From Streptomyces sp. SID13726 (GTDB lineage Bacteria; Actinomycetota; Actinomycetes; Streptomycetales; Streptomycetaceae), in NCBI RefSeq assembly GCF_010548375.1, contig NZ_JAAGLY010000031.1:1-64000 (forward strand): a stretch of 64,000 bases of DNA, in the 5' to 3' direction. Positions 1 to 8,395 of this stretch are shown piece after piece (the stretch's first letter is position 1; every line of letters starts with the position of its first letter). Both the position numbers and the translations under genes were made by a program. Below the pieces are notes generated by a model. The model was not told the origin of the DNA and made no database searches. It saw nothing but the letters and a program-made list of their open reading frames with translations.

Positions 1-162
1 GCTCCTGGCAGCGGGCCGACGGCTCAGGCCCCGGGTCACGCGCCCGGGACCACACCGCCCGCCGCCCAGGCCCCCGAGGGCGCCCCGGTCGGCGCTGCCC
101 CGGCGCAGCCGTCCGCCGCCCCGCAGGGATCCGCCCCGACCCAGTCCGAGGACGTCCGATGA
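1..162 (+). CDS. C-terminal tail of ABC transporter ATP-binding protein (partial)
   Basis: The first 53 codons are open in frame 1 and end at a TGA that overlaps the ATG of the next gene by 4 bp. The peptide is a low-complexity Ala/Pro/Gly/Gln tail with no recognisable domain. Streptomycete exporter ATPases often end in such tails, and the overlapping gene encodes an ABC-2-like permease. I therefore infer that this is the end of the partner ATPase, which would drive export by the downstream permease. No Walker motif lies inside the window, so the assignment rests on context only. Confidence 0.6.
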   Translation, partial: APGSGPTAQAPGHAPGTTPPAAQAPEGAPVGAAPAQPSAAPQGSAPTQSEDVR

Positions 163-1037
163 GCACCCCGCAGCCCCCGATGCCCCAGGCCGCCGCGGCC
201 GTCGCGAACTGGCAGGCGCCGGGTGGGCAGCCGCACCCCGGCTACACCTCGCCGATCCCCGTCGTGCGCACGCACCTCGGGCACGCCGTCACGTCGGAGT
301 GGACGAAGATCCGGTCCGTCAGGTCGACGATCTGGACGCTGGGCGTGTTCGTGCTGCTCGTCGTCGGGATCGGGCTCGGGGCCGCCGCGCTGGTCGCGGC
401 CAACGCCTCCGAGGAGAGCATGCGGGGCGAGAACCCGCTGTCGTTCGGCTTCTTCGGACTGCTGCTCGGCAGCATGTGCGTCATCACGCTCGGCGTGCTG
501 ACCACCGCTTCCGAGTACGGCACCGGCATGATCCGGACCACCATGGTCGCCTGCCCCTCGCGCAGCCGCGTGCTGGCGGCGAAGGCCATCGTGTTCTTCT
601 CCGTCGCCTTCGTGACCACCCTGGTCTCGGTCCTCGTCGTCGCCTTCGCCGACGTGGCCCTGCTGGACGGCGCCCGGACCCCGACCGGCCAGGAGTGGCT
701 GAAGGGCACCCTCGGGATCTCGCTCTACATCGCCCTGCTCGGTCTGCTCTCGCTGATCATCGGCTCGATCATCCGGCACTCGGCGGGCGCGATCACCGTC
801 ATGATCGGCGTGGTGCTGGCCCCGCTGGTCATCGCGCTGTTCATGTTCTCGCAGTCCCTGGAGAACCTGCGCCAGGCGCTGTTCGAGTACTCCATCCCGA
901 ACCAGCTGAGCGTCTTCTACTCCAACTCCCTCACCGAGACCGGCCCTTCGGGCTGGGACCCGCTGTGGATCATCATCGGCGTGACCGCCGCCGCGTTCGC
1001 CGGCGCCTACGCCCTGCTGGAGAAGCGGGACGTGTAA
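159..1037 (+). CDS. ABC-2 type transporter permease
   Basis: This 292-residue membrane protein has a cytosolic N-terminal segment of about 60 residues. About six hydrophobic helices follow, near residues 62-85, 105-125, 150-172, 185-205, 212-232 and 265-285, which is the usual ABC-2 permease layout. The motif TSEWTKIRSVRSTIW just before the first helix is the typical amphipathic entry of this family. The start overlaps the stop of the upstream ATPase tail as ATGA, so the two are translationally coupled. It probably exports a small molecule or peptide with that ATPase. The substrate cannot be read from the sequence. Confidence 0.85.
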   Translation: MSTPQPPMPQAAAAVANWQAPGGQPHPGYTSPIPVVRTHLGHAVTSEWTKIRSVRSTIWTLGVFVLLVVGIGLGAAALVAANASEESMRGENPLSFGFFGLLLGSMCVITLGVLTTASEYGTGMIRTTMVACPSRSRVLAAKAIVFFSVAFVTTLVSVLVVAFADVALLDGARTPTGQEWLKGTLGISLYIALLGLLSLIIGSIIRHSAGAITVMIGVVLAPLVIALFMFSQSLENLRQALFEYSIPNQLSVFYSNSLTETGPSGWDPLWIIIGVTAAAFAGAYALLEKRDV

Positions 1038-1042
1038 CTCCC

Positions 1043-1384
1043 TCAGAACTTCGGCGCGTTACGGGACCGCTGCACCCGCGTGGTGCGGCGGTCCCGTGCG
1101 TTCCAGCACGCCTTGTGCCAGTGCCGGCGCTCGTCGACGCCCGAGTGGTCCGGCCACGCCACCACGTGCGGGACGCCGTCCGGGATCATCTGGTCGCAGC
1201 CCGGGCAGCGGTACGCCTTGCCCTGCGCGCTGGCCCCCGCCACATGCCGGACGTTCCACTCCTCGCCCTGCCAGTTCGTGGAGGACTGGAAGCCGCCGTA
1301 GCGGCCGGACCGGTCGTCCTCGGCACTCCGGCCGACCGAGTCCGACGAACCGGAACCCTTGGGTCGGTTGCGACGCGGGGACAC
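1043..1384 (-). CDS. Small zinc-ribbon/HNH-like conserved protein
   Basis: This 113-residue basic protein is conserved in streptomycetes and is often labelled ATP/GTP-binding, a label that I cannot support from its motifs. Visible features are a CPGC pair near residue 60, a GVPHVVAWPDH segment and a terminal RHWHKACW motif, which together look like a C2-H-HxxxC zinc site related to HNH folds. A GTG at 1384 with GAGG six bases upstream is preferred over the GTG at 1396. It converges on the permease gene with a 5-bp gap. Its last codons also form a hairpin (1061-1097). Function is unknown. Confidence 0.7.
   Translation of the reverse strand: MSPRRNRPKGSGSSDSVGRSAEDDRSGRYGGFQSSTNWQGEEWNVRHVAGASAQGKAYRCPGCDQMIPDGVPHVVAWPDHSGVDERRHWHKACWNARDRRTTRVQRSRNAPKF
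1061..1097. terminator. Hairpin embedded in a 3' coding end, between convergent genes
   Basis: ACGGGACCGCTGCACC pairs with GGTGCGGCGGTCCCGT around a short loop. It lies 24 bp past the permease stop and inside the last codons of the convergent gene. A bidirectional terminator role is inferred from its position. There is no T-run. Confidence 0.5.
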
Positions 1385-1606
1385 AGGACACCTCACGGGG
1401 CTATACAGGAAGCAGGAACCGTGTCCAGCCTACGCGGCGCGAAGCTGGGTACGCGTAGGGAACCAACCCCCACAAGTCCCCCTCCGGGACGACGCATTCT
1501 GAAGACAATCGGCAAATCCCTCCGCCAGGCCGTGTCCTCGGCACGTGTCAGACGGTTATGCCGTGTGGGGGAGCTCCGCGTCGGAGCCAAGGAAGCAGGA
1601 AAAGCA

Positions 1607-2635
1607 ATGCACGTTGGAACATTCGTGTTGGCGGCCCAGTTCCCGGGACAGGGCCAGGGGGAGGCGCTGCACCGCGCGGTCCGCTCGGCCGAGGTCGCGG
1701 AGGAGGCCGGACTCGACGCGGTCTGGCTGGCGGAGCACCACTTCGTGCCGTACGGCACCTGCCCGTCCGCGATCACCCTCGCGGCCCTGCTGCTGGGCCG
1801 CACCCGCCGTATCCGCGTCGGCACCGCCGTGAGCGTGCTGCCCACCGTCCACCCCGTCGCCCTCGGCGAGCAGGCCGCGCTGCTGCACATGACGAGCGGC
1901 GGGCGCTTCTCGCTCGGCGTGGGGCGCGGCGGGCCGTGGGTCGACCTGGAGGTGTTCGGCTCGGGGCTCCAGGCGTACGAGAAGGGGTTCCCGGAATCAC
2001 TCGATCTGCTGGTGCGCTGGCTGCGTGAGCCCTCCGTCGGGGCGGACGGCGAGCGCTTCCGGTTCCGTGAGGTACCCGTCGTGCCGCGGCCCTCGGAGTC
2101 GCTCTCGGAGGCGGCGGGGCCCGAGGTCGTGGTCGCCTGCACCTCCCCGGCGAGTGTCCGGCTCGCCGCCGAGCGCGGGCTGGCGATGCTGCTCGGGATG
2201 CATGTCGGGGACGAGGAGAAGGCGGAGATGGTGGCGCTGTGGCGCAGGCACGCGCGCGCCGCCGGACACACGCCCCAGAAGGTCCTGGAGGCGCCCCACG
2301 TCTCGGCCGGGGTCTGCCAGCTCGCCGACCGGCGCACGGACGCGGTGGAGGCCCTGGTGAAGGCGATGCCGGGCTGGCTGCGGCAGGGGCTCGGCGCCCA
2401 TGTCACGGTCGACGGCCGGGTCCGCCAGATGCGCGACCCGGTGGCGTACACCGAACTGCTCTGCGGACTGCACCCGGTGGGCACCCCGAGGCTCGCCGCC
2501 GACCGGCTCGCGGCGACCAGTGAGCGGACGGGCATCTCCCGTTTCGCCCTGCTCGTCGAGGGTTCGGGAGACCTGGCGGCCACCGAGGAGAACGTACGGC
2601 GGCTGGGCGCGGAAGTGCTGCCGCACCTGACCTGA
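1607..2635 (+). CDS. LLM-class (luciferase-like) flavin-dependent oxidoreductase
   Basis: The 342-residue product starts MHVGTFVLAAQFPGQ and carries the bacterial-luciferase TIM-barrel signatures: the segment AEEAGLDAVWLAEHHFVPYG, then the TRRIRVGTAVSVLPTVHPVALGEQ strand and the GRFSLGVGRGGP motif. Such enzymes use reduced FMN or F420 to oxidise small organic substrates. The ATG at 1607 has GGAAGCAGG ten bases upstream, and the domain begins at that methionine, so an upstream in-frame extension is rejected. It seems to be monocistronic. The substrate is unknown. Confidence 0.85.
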   Translation: MHVGTFVLAAQFPGQGQGEALHRAVRSAEVAEEAGLDAVWLAEHHFVPYGTCPSAITLAALLLGRTRRIRVGTAVSVLPTVHPVALGEQAALLHMTSGGRFSLGVGRGGPWVDLEVFGSGLQAYEKGFPESLDLLVRWLREPSVGADGERFRFREVPVVPRPSESLSEAAGPEVVVACTSPASVRLAAERGLAMLLGMHVGDEEKAEMVALWRRHARAAGHTPQKVLEAPHVSAGVCQLADRRTDAVEALVKAMPGWLRQGLGAHVTVDGRVRQMRDPVAYTELLCGLHPVGTPRLAADRLAATSERTGISRFALLVEGSGDLAATEENVRRLGAEVLPHLT

Positions 2636-2720
2636 AGGGAACAACCCTGTCCAGCGGGAGCTTGCCGCCCCGGTACTGATGCACCTCCCGCGTACGGAGC
2701 GGCAAGCAAGCGGCGCCGCC

Positions 2721-3113
2721 TCAGCAGTCCCGGAACTCCGGAGACTGGTTCAGCAGCTGACTGCGCACCGAGGTGAAGCGGACGAGCGTCTCGTCGACCG
2801 AGGAGTCCAACGGGAACACCGCCACCCGGTGGCAGTTCTGGAAGGCCAGCCGCACACCGAAGTGCCGCTGGAGCGCGCCGCGTATCGCGTCACTCGCAAG
2901 CGCACGCAGCAGCTGGCCGCGTGCCTGCTCGTCCGGCGGGGGCGTCTGGTTGTCGGCGAAGTTGCCGCCGTCCACCTTCAGCTGGGCCACCAGGGAGCTG
3001 ATCATCTCCCATGCATAGGGCAGGGAGGTCCGGACGCAGTCGACGAATTCGGCTTCGTCGACCTCGCCTCGCTCGGCCTTCTCGAGTAGGGCCGGTGAGA
3101 CGTCGAGCGACAT
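2721..3113 (-). CDS. SCO5389-family conserved protein
   Basis: This 130-residue soluble protein is preceded by a clear GAGGAG ribosome binding site. It begins MSLDVSPALLEKAERGEVDEAEFVDCVRTSLPYAWEM and ends in a Cys-containing tail. I recognise it as the actinobacterial SCO5389 family, whose neighbours (the luciferase-like oxidoreductase on one side and nucS on the other) are the same here. The sequence is predicted mostly helical with no catalytic motif and no signal peptide. Its role is not known. It is divergent from nucS across about 260 bp. Confidence 0.75.
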   Translation of the reverse strand: MSLDVSPALLEKAERGEVDEAEFVDCVRTSLPYAWEMISSLVAQLKVDGGNFADNQTPPPDEQARGQLLRALASDAIRGALQRHFGVRLAFQNCHRVAVFPLDSSVDETLVRFTSVRSQLLNQSPEFRDC

Positions 3114-3371
3114 GGGTTCTCCTCTCGCACCCCTGATTTCATTCAGGGGTTGCCGGACAGGTAAAGGGAGTTCGCGCTGCCGGACACTCTCAGTACACGC
3201 CTCGCGACCTCCCGTTTACTACGGTAGGCAACGGACCGTGACGGCACCAGGAGAATGCGAACAAAGGGCACTCCCAACAGGCCCACAATCGGCCACAAGT
3301 GAACAGGCTTCCTCCACAGCCTTACGGGCCGAATCGCGTGGACATGCGCCCGTCGAGTAGCGTTGCCGACC

Positions 3372-4043
3372 ATGCGTCTCGTCATTGCCCGGTGTTCCGT
3401 CGACTACGCGGGCCGGCTCACCGCCCACCTGCCCTCGGCCCCCCGTCTGATCCTGGTGAAGGCCGACGGCAGCGTCTCCATCCACGCGGACGACCGCGCC
3501 TACAAGCCTCTGAACTGGATGTCGCCGCCCTGCACGTTGAAGGAGGGGACCGGCGACGAGGAGGGCGTCTGGACCGTCATCAACAAGGCGGGCGAGAAGC
3601 TCATCATCACGATGGAGGAGGTTCTGCACGACTCCTCGCACGAACTGGGCGTCGATCCGGGCCTGATCAAGGACGGCGTGGAAGCACACCTTCAGGAGCT
3701 GCTCGCCGACCGCATCGAAACCCTCGGCGACGGCTACACGTTGATCCGCCGCGAGTACATGACGGCCATCGGCCCGGTCGACATCCTGTGCCGGGACGCC
3801 GAGGGCCAGACCGTCGCGGTGGAGATCAAGCGGCGCGGCGAGATCGACGGCGTGGAGCAACTCACCCGCTATCTCGACCTGTTGAACCGCGACCCCCATC
3901 TCGCCCCGGTCCGCGGCATCTTCGCCGCGCAGGAGATCAAGCCCCAGGCCCGCGTCCTCGCCACCGACCGCGGCATCGGCTGCCACCTCATGGACTACGA
4001 CGCGCTGCGGGGCATCGAGGACGACAAGCTGCGGCTCTTCTGA
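3372..4043 (+). CDS. nucS: Mismatch-specific endonuclease NucS/EndoMS
   Basis: NucS makes double-strand cuts at mismatched bases and serves as the non-canonical mismatch repair enzyme of actinobacteria that lack MutS and MutL. The N-terminal half is the DNA-binding and dimerisation domain. The C-terminal half is a RecB-like nuclease with D(ILC)-x-E-x-K residues in the stretch DILCRDAEGQTVAVEIKRRG, followed by the QLTRYL helix. The last residues, DDKLRLF, fit the C-terminal sliding-clamp contact known for this family. The ATG at 3372 gives the usual 223 residues. A TTG three codons earlier is in frame but unlikely. No clear ribosome binding site is visible, so the mRNA may be leaderless. Confidence 0.93.
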   Translation: MRLVIARCSVDYAGRLTAHLPSAPRLILVKADGSVSIHADDRAYKPLNWMSPPCTLKEGTGDEEGVWTVINKAGEKLIITMEEVLHDSSHELGVDPGLIKDGVEAHLQELLADRIETLGDGYTLIRREYMTAIGPVDILCRDAEGQTVAVEIKRRGEIDGVEQLTRYLDLLNRDPHLAPVRGIFAAQEIKPQARVLATDRGIGCHLMDYDALRGIEDDKLRLF

Positions 4044-4084
4044 CCGCGGTTCCTCTTCTACGGCTTCTACAGCTTCTACGACGA

Positions 4085-4120
4085 CGAGGGCCGGGTCCGT
4101 GTGAACGGACCCGGCCCTCG
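4085..4120. terminator. Strong bidirectional hairpin between nucS and the convergent P-loop gene
   Basis: CGAGGGCCGGGTCCGT (4085-4100) pairs perfectly over 16 bp with 4105-4120 around a GTGA tetraloop. It lies midway between two convergent stops, so it can end transcripts from both sides. No long T-tract is present, as is usual in Streptomyces. Confidence 0.8.
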
Positions 4121-4137
4121 TGCTGTCGTGCGGTGTG

Positions 4138-6645
4138 TCAGATGACCTGTTGCGAACTGCTCGGCGAACTCACGGTGGTGGTCTCCACCGGGGTGGTGGA
4201 GGCGGGGCCGCTGGCCGAGTCGGACGTGGTGGGCTCGGTCGTGGTCGGCTCACTGGTCGTCGGTTCCGACGTGGTCGGCTCACTGGTGGTCGGTTCCGAC
4301 GTGGTCGGCTCGTCCGTCGGCGTGGACGGTGTCGAGGGCCTGGGCGACGAGGGCTTGGGCGACGTCGGCTTCGGCGAACTCGGTGTGCTCCCCGTCCCCT
4401 TCGTCCCACTCGGATCGTCGGACGGCCTGGACCCACCCGTAGGCGTCGGATCGTCCGAAGTCCCGTACGTCCCGTCCGGCCCCGGATCGGTCGGCCGGGA
4501 GGTTGCCGTACCCGTGTCGCCCTTGCCGTCGCCGTCCTGCGGAGCGTCCGCGCCGAGGTTGCCGTCGTCGAGGCCGACGCTGGCCGAGGGGTTCACGCCG
4601 ACCTGGGTGGACGGGTCTCCCGGGTCGTGGTCGGAGGTGGCGCCCAGGGTCACGACCGTGCCGAGCACCGCGACCAGCAGCGCGCCCGCGCCCGCCGCGA
4701 CGAGGTTGCGCTTGGCGAGGCCCTTGAGCCCGCCCCGGGCCTTGCGCGAGGGCGCGGGGCCGGACGGGGTGCGGTGGACGACGATGGTCTGCGAGTCGCC
4801 CGGCGGCTGGAGCGGCGGGAAGGCCGCGGGGACGCCCCCGGGCGGTGAGGCCGACTCGTCGTACCGGGCGTCGGGCACCTCCTCGCCCGCTGTCGCGCCG
4901 AGCCCTGCCAGTCCGGAGAGTCCGCCCGCGGTGCCGTCCCGGTCGGAGACCAGGGCGAGGGCACGGCGGCCGGCGACGGTGCCCCGCTTGTCGGCGAGCG
5001 CGCCGCGCAGGCCGATGGAGGCCTCCAGTTCGGCGCGGGCCCGGTCGAGCTGTTCGCCGCAGAGCGCGAGGATGCCGAGTTCGTGGTGGAAGTAGGCCTG
5101 TTCGGACACCTCGCCGGCGAGCCGGGAGGCTTCCGCACCGGCCCGCAGCGAGCGCTCCCAGGCGCCCCAGTGACCGCCAGCGGCGAACGCGGGTGCCGCC
5201 GTGCGGGCCAGCTGCACGGTGGCGCTCTCCTCGCCCTCGGCGGGCGCGGTGGTGACCGGGGCGAGGACGCCGAGCGCGGCGAGCAGGGCGTCCGCCTCGG
5301 CGCACACCCGCTCCGGGGTGACCGAGGGGTGTCCGGCCCACCAGCCGTAGTGCTGGGCGGCGGCGAGGGCGCGGGGCTCGATGTCGTCGCCGTAGCCCGC
5401 GGCCTCCAGCTGGGTCAGGACCCCGGCGGCGAGCCGGTAACGGGCGCCGACCGGGGAGACCAGTCCGCAGTCCGCGAGTTCGCCGAGCGCGGCGTCCGCG
5501 TGGGTGTCGCCGACCAGGGCGGGCAGGTGCGCCTGGTGGGGCACCTCGCCGCCGAGGGCTACGGCGAACCGCAGGGTGGCGCGCGCGGACTCGCTGAGCC
5601 GGGAGGCGAGCAGCGGGGCGGGCGCGGCGGCCTCGCCGAGCGCGGGCAGCGGTATCTCCTCGCCCTCGTCGGGGACCAGCGGCGCGTCGGCCGTGACCGC
5701 GTCCGCGAAGACCCCGAACTCGTCGACGGCACCGGCCCCGGCCCGCTGCCGGTCGCGCTGCCTGAGCAGGGCGCCGGCCTGGACGAACCGCAGCGGCAGG
5801 CCCTCGGACTCGAACCAGAGGTCGCCCGCCCAGTTCGACTCCTCCTCCGTCAGCACCCGGCCGACGGCACGCTCCAGGAGTTCGAGCCCGTCGGCGCGCT
5901 CCAGGCCGCTGAGGAAGACCTCCTCGACGGCGGAGTCGGCGGAGGGCGCGGGCACCTCGGGGGTGGCACCGATCACGAACGCGCACTCGGGGGTGGCGTC
6001 CAGCAGCTCGTCCAGGGCCGCGCCGCCGAACTCGATGTCGTCGAGGACGACGACCGCGCCGACGTCCCGGACGCAGGAGAGCAGCGCGTCCCGGTCGGGG
6101 CGGTGCAGGGGTGAGTTGTGGACCGCGTAGTAGAGGTCGTACAGCAGGTCGCTCGCGGTGCGGTGGAAGCCGGTGAGGCGGACCACGCCGTCGGGGGCGA
6201 GGTCCGAGCAGTCCTCGGCGACGACGTCGAGGAGGCTGGTGCGGCCCGATCCGGCGGCGCCGGTCAGGCGGACCGAGCGGCCCCGGGCGAGCAGCCGTAC
6301 GAGACGCTCGCGCTCGTCCTGGCGGGCCAGCAGGGGCAGGGCGGTGCGGGTGGGTCCCGGTGGAACGGGCGGGCGGGCCGCGCGGTCCACCTCGGCGCGT
6401 TCGGCGGCGCTGAACTTCTCGGGTCTCCCCGGCCGCTCACCGGGCGGGCAGGCCTCTATCTCGCTGCCGTCGACCGGGTTGACGGTGAGCAGGAAGTCAC
6501 CCGCGACGAGCTGCACGGTGCGGGCGAGCGCGGGCGAGTGCTGGCCGAAGTCGGACGTGAGGGAGTCCCTGGGCGGGCGCTGACGGGGCGAACCGGTGTC
6601 GCCGTCATGGCCGTACTCCTCGGGTCCCCGGTTGTTCGGGTCCAT
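4138..6645 (-). CDS. Membrane-anchored P-loop (AAA/NB-ARC-like) regulatory protein
   Basis: The product has 835 residues. Residues 1-100 are polar. A Walker A motif, GAAGSGRTS, lies at about 129-137, and a Walker B-like VVVLDDIEF lies near 197, inside an STAND/NB-ARC-like ATPase block. An Ala-rich helical region follows to about residue 645. One hydrophobic helix (about 650-671) then precedes a 164-residue Pro/Thr/Ser/Gly-rich tail that contains five near-perfect EPTTS repeats (4228-4311). This suggests an ATP sensor in the cytoplasm with an exposed, wall-spanning low-complexity tail, although orientation is inferred. It sits where S. coelicolor has SCO5387. The function is undescribed as far as I know. 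Confidence 0.75.
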   Translation of the reverse strand: MDPNNRGPEEYGHDGDTGSPRQRPPRDSLTSDFGQHSPALARTVQLVAGDFLLTVNPVDGSEIEACPPGERPGRPEKFSAAERAEVDRAARPPVPPGPTRTALPLLARQDERERLVRLLARGRSVRLTGAAGSGRTSLLDVVAEDCSDLAPDGVVRLTGFHRTASDLLYDLYYAVHNSPLHRPDRDALLSCVRDVGAVVVLDDIEFGGAALDELLDATPECAFVIGATPEVPAPSADSAVEEVFLSGLERADGLELLERAVGRVLTEEESNWAGDLWFESEGLPLRFVQAGALLRQRDRQRAGAGAVDEFGVFADAVTADAPLVPDEGEEIPLPALGEAAAPAPLLASRLSESARATLRFAVALGGEVPHQAHLPALVGDTHADAALGELADCGLVSPVGARYRLAAGVLTQLEAAGYGDDIEPRALAAAQHYGWWAGHPSVTPERVCAEADALLAALGVLAPVTTAPAEGEESATVQLARTAAPAFAAGGHWGAWERSLRAGAEASRLAGEVSEQAYFHHELGILALCGEQLDRARAELEASIGLRGALADKRGTVAGRRALALVSDRDGTAGGLSGLAGLGATAGEEVPDARYDESASPPGGVPAAFPPLQPPGDSQTIVVHRTPSGPAPSRKARGGLKGLAKRNLVAAGAGALLVAVLGTVVTLGATSDHDPGDPSTQVGVNPSASVGLDDGNLGADAPQDGDGKGDTGTATSRPTDPGPDGTYGTSDDPTPTGGSRPSDDPSGTKGTGSTPSSPKPTSPKPSSPRPSTPSTPTDEPTTSEPTTSEPTTSEPTTSEPTTTEPTTSDSASGPASTTPVETTTVSSPSSSQQVI
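4228..4311 (-). repeat. Tandem 15-bp repeat coding for EPTTS units
   Basis: GAACCGACCACCAGT-type units are repeated about five times in the 3' end of the P-loop gene and encode TTSEP iterations in its exposed tail. Such repeats are prone to length change by slippage. Confidence 0.8.
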
Positions 6646-6887
6646 AGGTCAAGCCCCCCAAAAGCGTCTCGTGTGCGGTGGGTCCCACAGGACCCAGGCC
6701 CCTCCCGACCTGCTGCACACAGCGCTGTCGCTTCTGGTCCGGGCCCGCTGGAAGGGATGTTGGCAGCGGGCGACCGAACCCTAAACCTTCGCACAGTATC
6801 TACGACAGCCCGGGGTACCGCGCCGTCCGAGACGTCACAGTCTCGTGAGGATTGCGCACGACACGCGCTCGGCCTCGGCGGCCCGGA

Positions 6888-7211
6888 TCAGACGCGGGGC
6901 AGCGACTCCACGCCGATACCGCCCTCGATGGCCAGGATCCGGTGCAGCCGGGTGGCGACCAGGAGGCGCTGCATCTGCGGCGGTACGTCGCGCAGCACCA
7001 GGCGGCGGCCGCAGCGGCCTGCCCTGCGGTGCGCCCCCATGATGACCCCGAGGCCGGTGGCGTCCCAGGAATCCAGCTCGGACAGGTCGAGCACCAGGTC
7101 GCCGGCTCCGTCGTCGACGGCCGAGTGCAGGACCGTACGGGCGTCCGCCGCGCTGCGGACGTCGAGGCGGCCCCCGACGACCAGCTCGACGTGGTCGCCC
7201 CTGATGTACAT
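6888..7211 (-). CDS. STAS-domain anti-sigma factor antagonist
   Basis: This 107-residue protein begins MYIRGDHVELVVGGRLDVRSAADARTVLHSA, continues with VLDLSELDSWDATGLGVIMGAHRRA and ends in a conserved LRDVPPQMQRLL helix. This is the complete SpoIIAA-like STAS fold. In the phosphorylation loop, DATGLG replaces the usual DSSGLG, so Thr rather than Ser would be the phosphosite. Such proteins release sigma factors by binding anti-sigma kinases. The ATG at 7211 has GGGGAGC six bases upstream. No partner anti-sigma gene lies next to it. Confidence 0.85.
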   Translation of the reverse strand: MYIRGDHVELVVGGRLDVRSAADARTVLHSAVDDGAGDLVLDLSELDSWDATGLGVIMGAHRRAGRCGRRLVLRDVPPQMQRLLVATRLHRILAIEGGIGVESLPRV

Positions 7212-7335
7212 ATGCGCTCCCCGTGAGTGCGGTTGTGCATCGTCTGACTGGTTGAGCGACGGTGAGGTTGCCGTCTGTAAGCAAACCGATACCGAATTCA
7301 CCCCTCGGGGTGACACCCGAGGAACATGAGCGGTT

Positions 7336-8184
7336 TCAGTAGGTGTAGAAGCCTTGCCCGCTCTTGCGTCCGATGTCACCGGCGTCCACCATCCGGCGCA
7401 TCAGCTCCGGCGGGGCGAACTTCTCGTCCTGGGACTCGGTGTAGATGTTGCCGGTGGCGTGCAGCAGGATGTCGACGCCGGTGAGGTCCGCCGTGGCCAG
7501 CGGGCCCATCGCGTGGCCGAAGCCCAGCTTGCAGGCGAGGTCGATGTCCTCGGCGCTCGCGACCCCCGACTCGTACAGCTTGGTCGCCTCGACGACGAGC
7601 GCCGAGATGAGACGGGTCGTCACGAACCCGGCGACGTCGCGGTTGACGACGATGCAGGTCTTGCCGACCGACTCGGCGAACTCCCGCGCGGTGGCGAGGG
7701 TTTCGTCGCTCGTCTTGTAGCCGCGGACCAGCTCGACGAGCTGCATCATCGGCACCGGCGAGAAGAAGTGCACGCCGACGACCCGCTCGGGGTGCTCGGT
7801 GGCCGCCGCGATCTTGGTGATCGGGATCGCGGAGGTGTTGGAGGCGAGCACGGCGTCCGGGCGCACGATCTTGTCGAGCGCGCGGAAGATCTCGTGCTTG
7901 ACCTCAAGCTTCTCGAAGACCGCCTCGACGACGACGTCGGCGTCCGCGGCGGCGTCCAGATCGGTGGTCGCGGTGATCCGGGCGAGGGCGGCGTCGGCGT
8001 CGTGCGCCTCCAGCTTCCCCTTGCTCACGAACTTGTCGTACGAAGCCTTGATACCGTCGGTGCCGCGCTTCAGCGCCTCGTCGGTGACGTCCCTCAGGAC
8101 CACGTCCCAGCCCGCCTGGGCGGAGACCTGGGCGATGCCGGAACCCATCAAGCCGGCGCCGATGACGGCTAGCTTCCGTGCCAC
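7336..8184 (-). CDS. hbdA: 3-hydroxybutyryl-CoA dehydrogenase
   Basis: The 282-residue enzyme interconverts acetoacetyl-CoA and 3-hydroxybutyryl-CoA with NAD(P)H in the cytoplasm. The N-terminal Rossmann domain starts with GAGLMGSGIA. The catalytic region holds VEAVFEKLEVKHEIF, LASNTSAIPI and VGVHFFSPVPMMQLVEL (catalytic His). The helical C-terminal domain ends GRKSGQGFYTY, as is standard. The start is GTG at 8184 with GGGGAG about ten bases upstream. It is transcribed alone, divergently from the cobalamin adenosyltransferase gene. It probably serves acyl-CoA and ethylmalonyl-CoA type metabolism. Confidence 0.93.
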   Translation of the reverse strand: MARKLAVIGAGLMGSGIAQVSAQAGWDVVLRDVTDEALKRGTDGIKASYDKFVSKGKLEAHDADAALARITATTDLDAAADADVVVEAVFEKLEVKHEIFRALDKIVRPDAVLASNTSAIPITKIAAATEHPERVVGVHFFSPVPMMQLVELVRGYKTSDETLATAREFAESVGKTCIVVNRDVAGFVTTRLISALVVEATKLYESGVASAEDIDLACKLGFGHAMGPLATADLTGVDILLHATGNIYTESQDEKFAPPELMRRMVDAGDIGRKSGQGFYTY

Positions 8185-8395
8185 TGTTGCGACTCCCCTT
8201 TGAAACGCCTTACGCCCTGTTTACGTTGCCTCTTCGGCGGACCCTAGCGCTCGTGAAGAGCTGTGTGACCGGTTAGTAACGCGCGTCACGTCTCATCTGA
8301 CGGACATCACACCGGCGGTCGTCACGAGTGGTCTCGTACGGCGTAGTTGAGCACCTTATCGCTCAACGTCCTCATGCCGTCATTACGCTGACCCC

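Noticed and set aside
299..1606. Very long open frame through the permease gene into the oxidoreductase
   Set aside because: It is an out-of-phase GC-rich frame over the permease. The real protein begins at 1607, where the ribosome binding site and domain start.
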